Positions 61,384 through 64,000 of a stretch of 64,000 nt of DNA are shown here, in pieces. The stretch lies in contig NZ_JAOQNS010000012.1 in NCBI RefSeq assembly GCF_025961475.1, positions 124,001 to 188,000 on the forward strand, in the 5' to 3' direction. Both the position numbers and the translations under genes were made by a program. The notes below the pieces were generated by a model. The model searched no databases. It was not told the origin of the DNA and was given only the letters and a program-made list of their open reading frames with translations. Positions within the stretch are counted from its first letter, which is position 1. Each line of letters starts with the position of its first letter. The DNA comes from Rhodobium gokarnense. GTDB lineage: Bacteria; Pseudomonadota; Alphaproteobacteria; Rhizobiales; Rhodobiaceae.

Positions 61384-61974
61384 ATGATCCCTTCCTCCTT
61401 CCCGCTGTCCCGCGTCAGGCGCCTTGCCGCCGCGGTCCTCGTTGCCGGCTCGTTCGGCGCCGCCCTTGCCGGCCCTGCCCTTGCGGCCGATGGCTGGATC
61501 GTCGACCCCGCAAAGAGCACGGTCGGCTTCACCGCGACCCAGGCGGGCGAGCCGTTCAAAGGCACCTTCAAGGCATTCCAGGCCGACATCACCTTCGATC
61601 CGAACGACATGAACGCCGGCAATGTCGACGTCGTCTTCGACACCACCCAGATCGAGACCGGCGATGCGCAGAAGGACGCCAACCTGCCGACGCCGAACTG
61701 GTTCAACGCCAAGGCCCATCCGATGGCGACCTTCACGGCGTCGAACTTTTCAAAGACCGGCGACGACAGCTACGTGGCCAAGGGCGAGCTGACGATCCGC
61801 GACATCGCCAAGCCTGTCACCCTGCCCTTCACGCTGACCATCGACGGCAACACCGCCAAGATGTCCGGCGAGACCACCGTCAAGCGCACCGACTTCGGCA
61901 TCGGCACCGGCGTCCCGGTGGAGATGATCGGCGACGATGTCGTCGTCACCGTCTCGCTCACCGCCACCAAGTAG
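61384..61974 (+). CDS. YceI family periplasmic lipid-binding protein (2)
   Basis: 196 residues with a signal peptide (about residues 1-34, ending PALAA). DGWIVDPAKSTVGFTATQAGEPFKGTFKAF, FDTTQIETGDAQKDANL, LTIRDIAKPVTLPFTL and KRTDFGIG are the YceI pattern, but diverged from the first copy. It lies 28 bases after cybB on the same strand, so the cassette is yceI-cybB-yceI. The DAQKD segment suggests a different pocket entrance from copy 1; ligand unknown. Confidence 0.92.
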   Translation: MIPSSFPLSRVRRLAAAVLVAGSFGAALAGPALAADGWIVDPAKSTVGFTATQAGEPFKGTFKAFQADITFDPNDMNAGNVDVVFDTTQIETGDAQKDANLPTPNWFNAKAHPMATFTASNFSKTGDDSYVAKGELTIRDIAKPVTLPFTLTIDGNTAKMSGETTVKRTDFGIGTGVPVEMIGDDVVVTVSLTATK

Positions 61975-62020
61975 CGGCCGCCGCCGTCGGACCTCCCCGT
62001 TTCGAGTTCCACCGCATTTA

Positions 62021-62046
62021 GACCCATGCGCAGCGGCGCATGGGTT
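62021..62046. other. Stem-loop upstream of fumA
   Basis: CCCATGCGC (62023-62031) pairs exactly with GCGCATGGG (62036-62044) over a 4-base loop, with two more weak pairs outside. There is no T-run, so it is more likely a 5'-UTR or operator palindrome than a terminator. About 82 bases before the fumA start. Confidence 0.4.
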
Positions 62047-62127
62047 GGCGCGGCGCCATCGCTGGTCTACATACCGGACATCCCCTCCCCGCCAGACCGG
62101 GACAAGAATTCCCTGGGAGATATTCCA

Positions 62128-63843
<1,716 letters not shown>

Positions 63844-63874
63844 GCGGCGCCGAATCATTGCACCGAAGTTGACG

Positions 63875-63899
63875 TCCGGCGCCTCGACCAGGCGCCGGA
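63875..63899 (+). terminator. Probable fumA terminator hairpin
   Basis: TCCGGCGCC (63875-63883) pairs perfectly with GGCGCCGGA (63891-63899), 31 bases after the stop; followed by only a weak pyrimidine tract. To the right edge (63900-64000) an ATG at 63939 is open to the end but too short to judge. Confidence 0.5.
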
Positions 63900-64000
63900 T
63901 ACCCGCTTTCTTCCCGCAATCGTTAACAGAACCTTGCCATGGCGGTTACGCGAGGCGCGTGCGGGCGCCCGAAGGCGTGCGTCACCGTGTCCTGTCGACA

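Noticed and set aside
63939-64000. Start of a gene at the right edge
   Set aside because: Only about 20 codons are visible, with no clear ribosome site or recognisable sequence.

Overview
The window is a GC-rich chromosomal segment with dense, mostly uninterrupted gene content. It almost certainly comes from an alphaproteobacterium of the Rhizobiales (Hyphomicrobiales). Supporting evidence: the opgG/opgH, pssA-psd, rpiA-DUF2059-gor and rpiA/gph neighbourhoods; DUF2865, DUF2585 and CreA genes; gatB together with a glutamyl-tRNA synthetase; a perfect TTAA-N7-TTAA CtrA-type site; and clusters of GANTC sites, the target of the cell-cycle methylase CcrM. Genus and species cannot be told from the sequence. 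There is no transposase, integrase, phage gene or CRISPR array, so this looks like core chromosome with small intergenic repeats.

Layout. 1-3.7 kb: periplasmic-type aldehyde oxidoreductase paoABC (paoA cut by the left edge). 3.7-5.0 kb: a Sel1-like small gene, a noncoding stretch with GANTC sites and an orphan terminator, and a DUF2147 gene. 5.0-9.6 kb: a glutathione S-transferase and the glucan operon opgG-(122 aa unknown)-opgH. 10-12.1 kb: gatB and yjhX. 12.4-18.1 kb: GNAT, TerC, DUF2585, the phosphatidylethanolamine pair pssA-psd and an Atm1-type ABC exporter. 18.4-25.8 kb: LysM protein, LOG protein, rarD, cimA, a GFA protein, a VOC protein and cysS. 26-31.8 kb: a CtrA-site-linked small membrane protein, creA, and a homogentisate module (hmgA-fah-MBL facing marR-maiA). 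32-36.4 kb: DUF2865, gltX and nadE.

36.4-45.2 kb: repeat block, extradiol dioxygenase, second GFA protein, class II DAHP synthase with a candidate leader ORF, EamA transporter, di-haem cytochrome c peroxidase with two Irr-box-like sites, a YbdK ligase and ogt. 45.5-53.6 kb: class V aminotransferase, GGCT-like protein, a glutathione reductase fused to a GNAT domain, DUF2059, rpiA, gabD, gph and tRNA-Val(CAC). 53.9-64 kb: DoxX, two small secreted proteins, a candidate sRNA, an NsrR-like regulator facing a SLAC1/TehA channel, a Spy-like/cupin/LysE operon, a second LysE, a yceI-cytochrome b561-yceI cassette and class I fumarase.

Themes. Thiol and redox handling recurs (GST, gor-GNAT, two GFA proteins, peroxidase, YceI/b561). 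Several intergenic spaces carry structure not explained by protein genes: four dispersed repeat families (called R1-R4 here), a helically phased GATTCA array, three terminators with no upstream gene on their strand, and a 31-codon leader ORF translationally coupled to the DAHP synthase. The least expected items are the gor-GNAT fusion, the GATTCA array and the DAHP synthase leader ORF.
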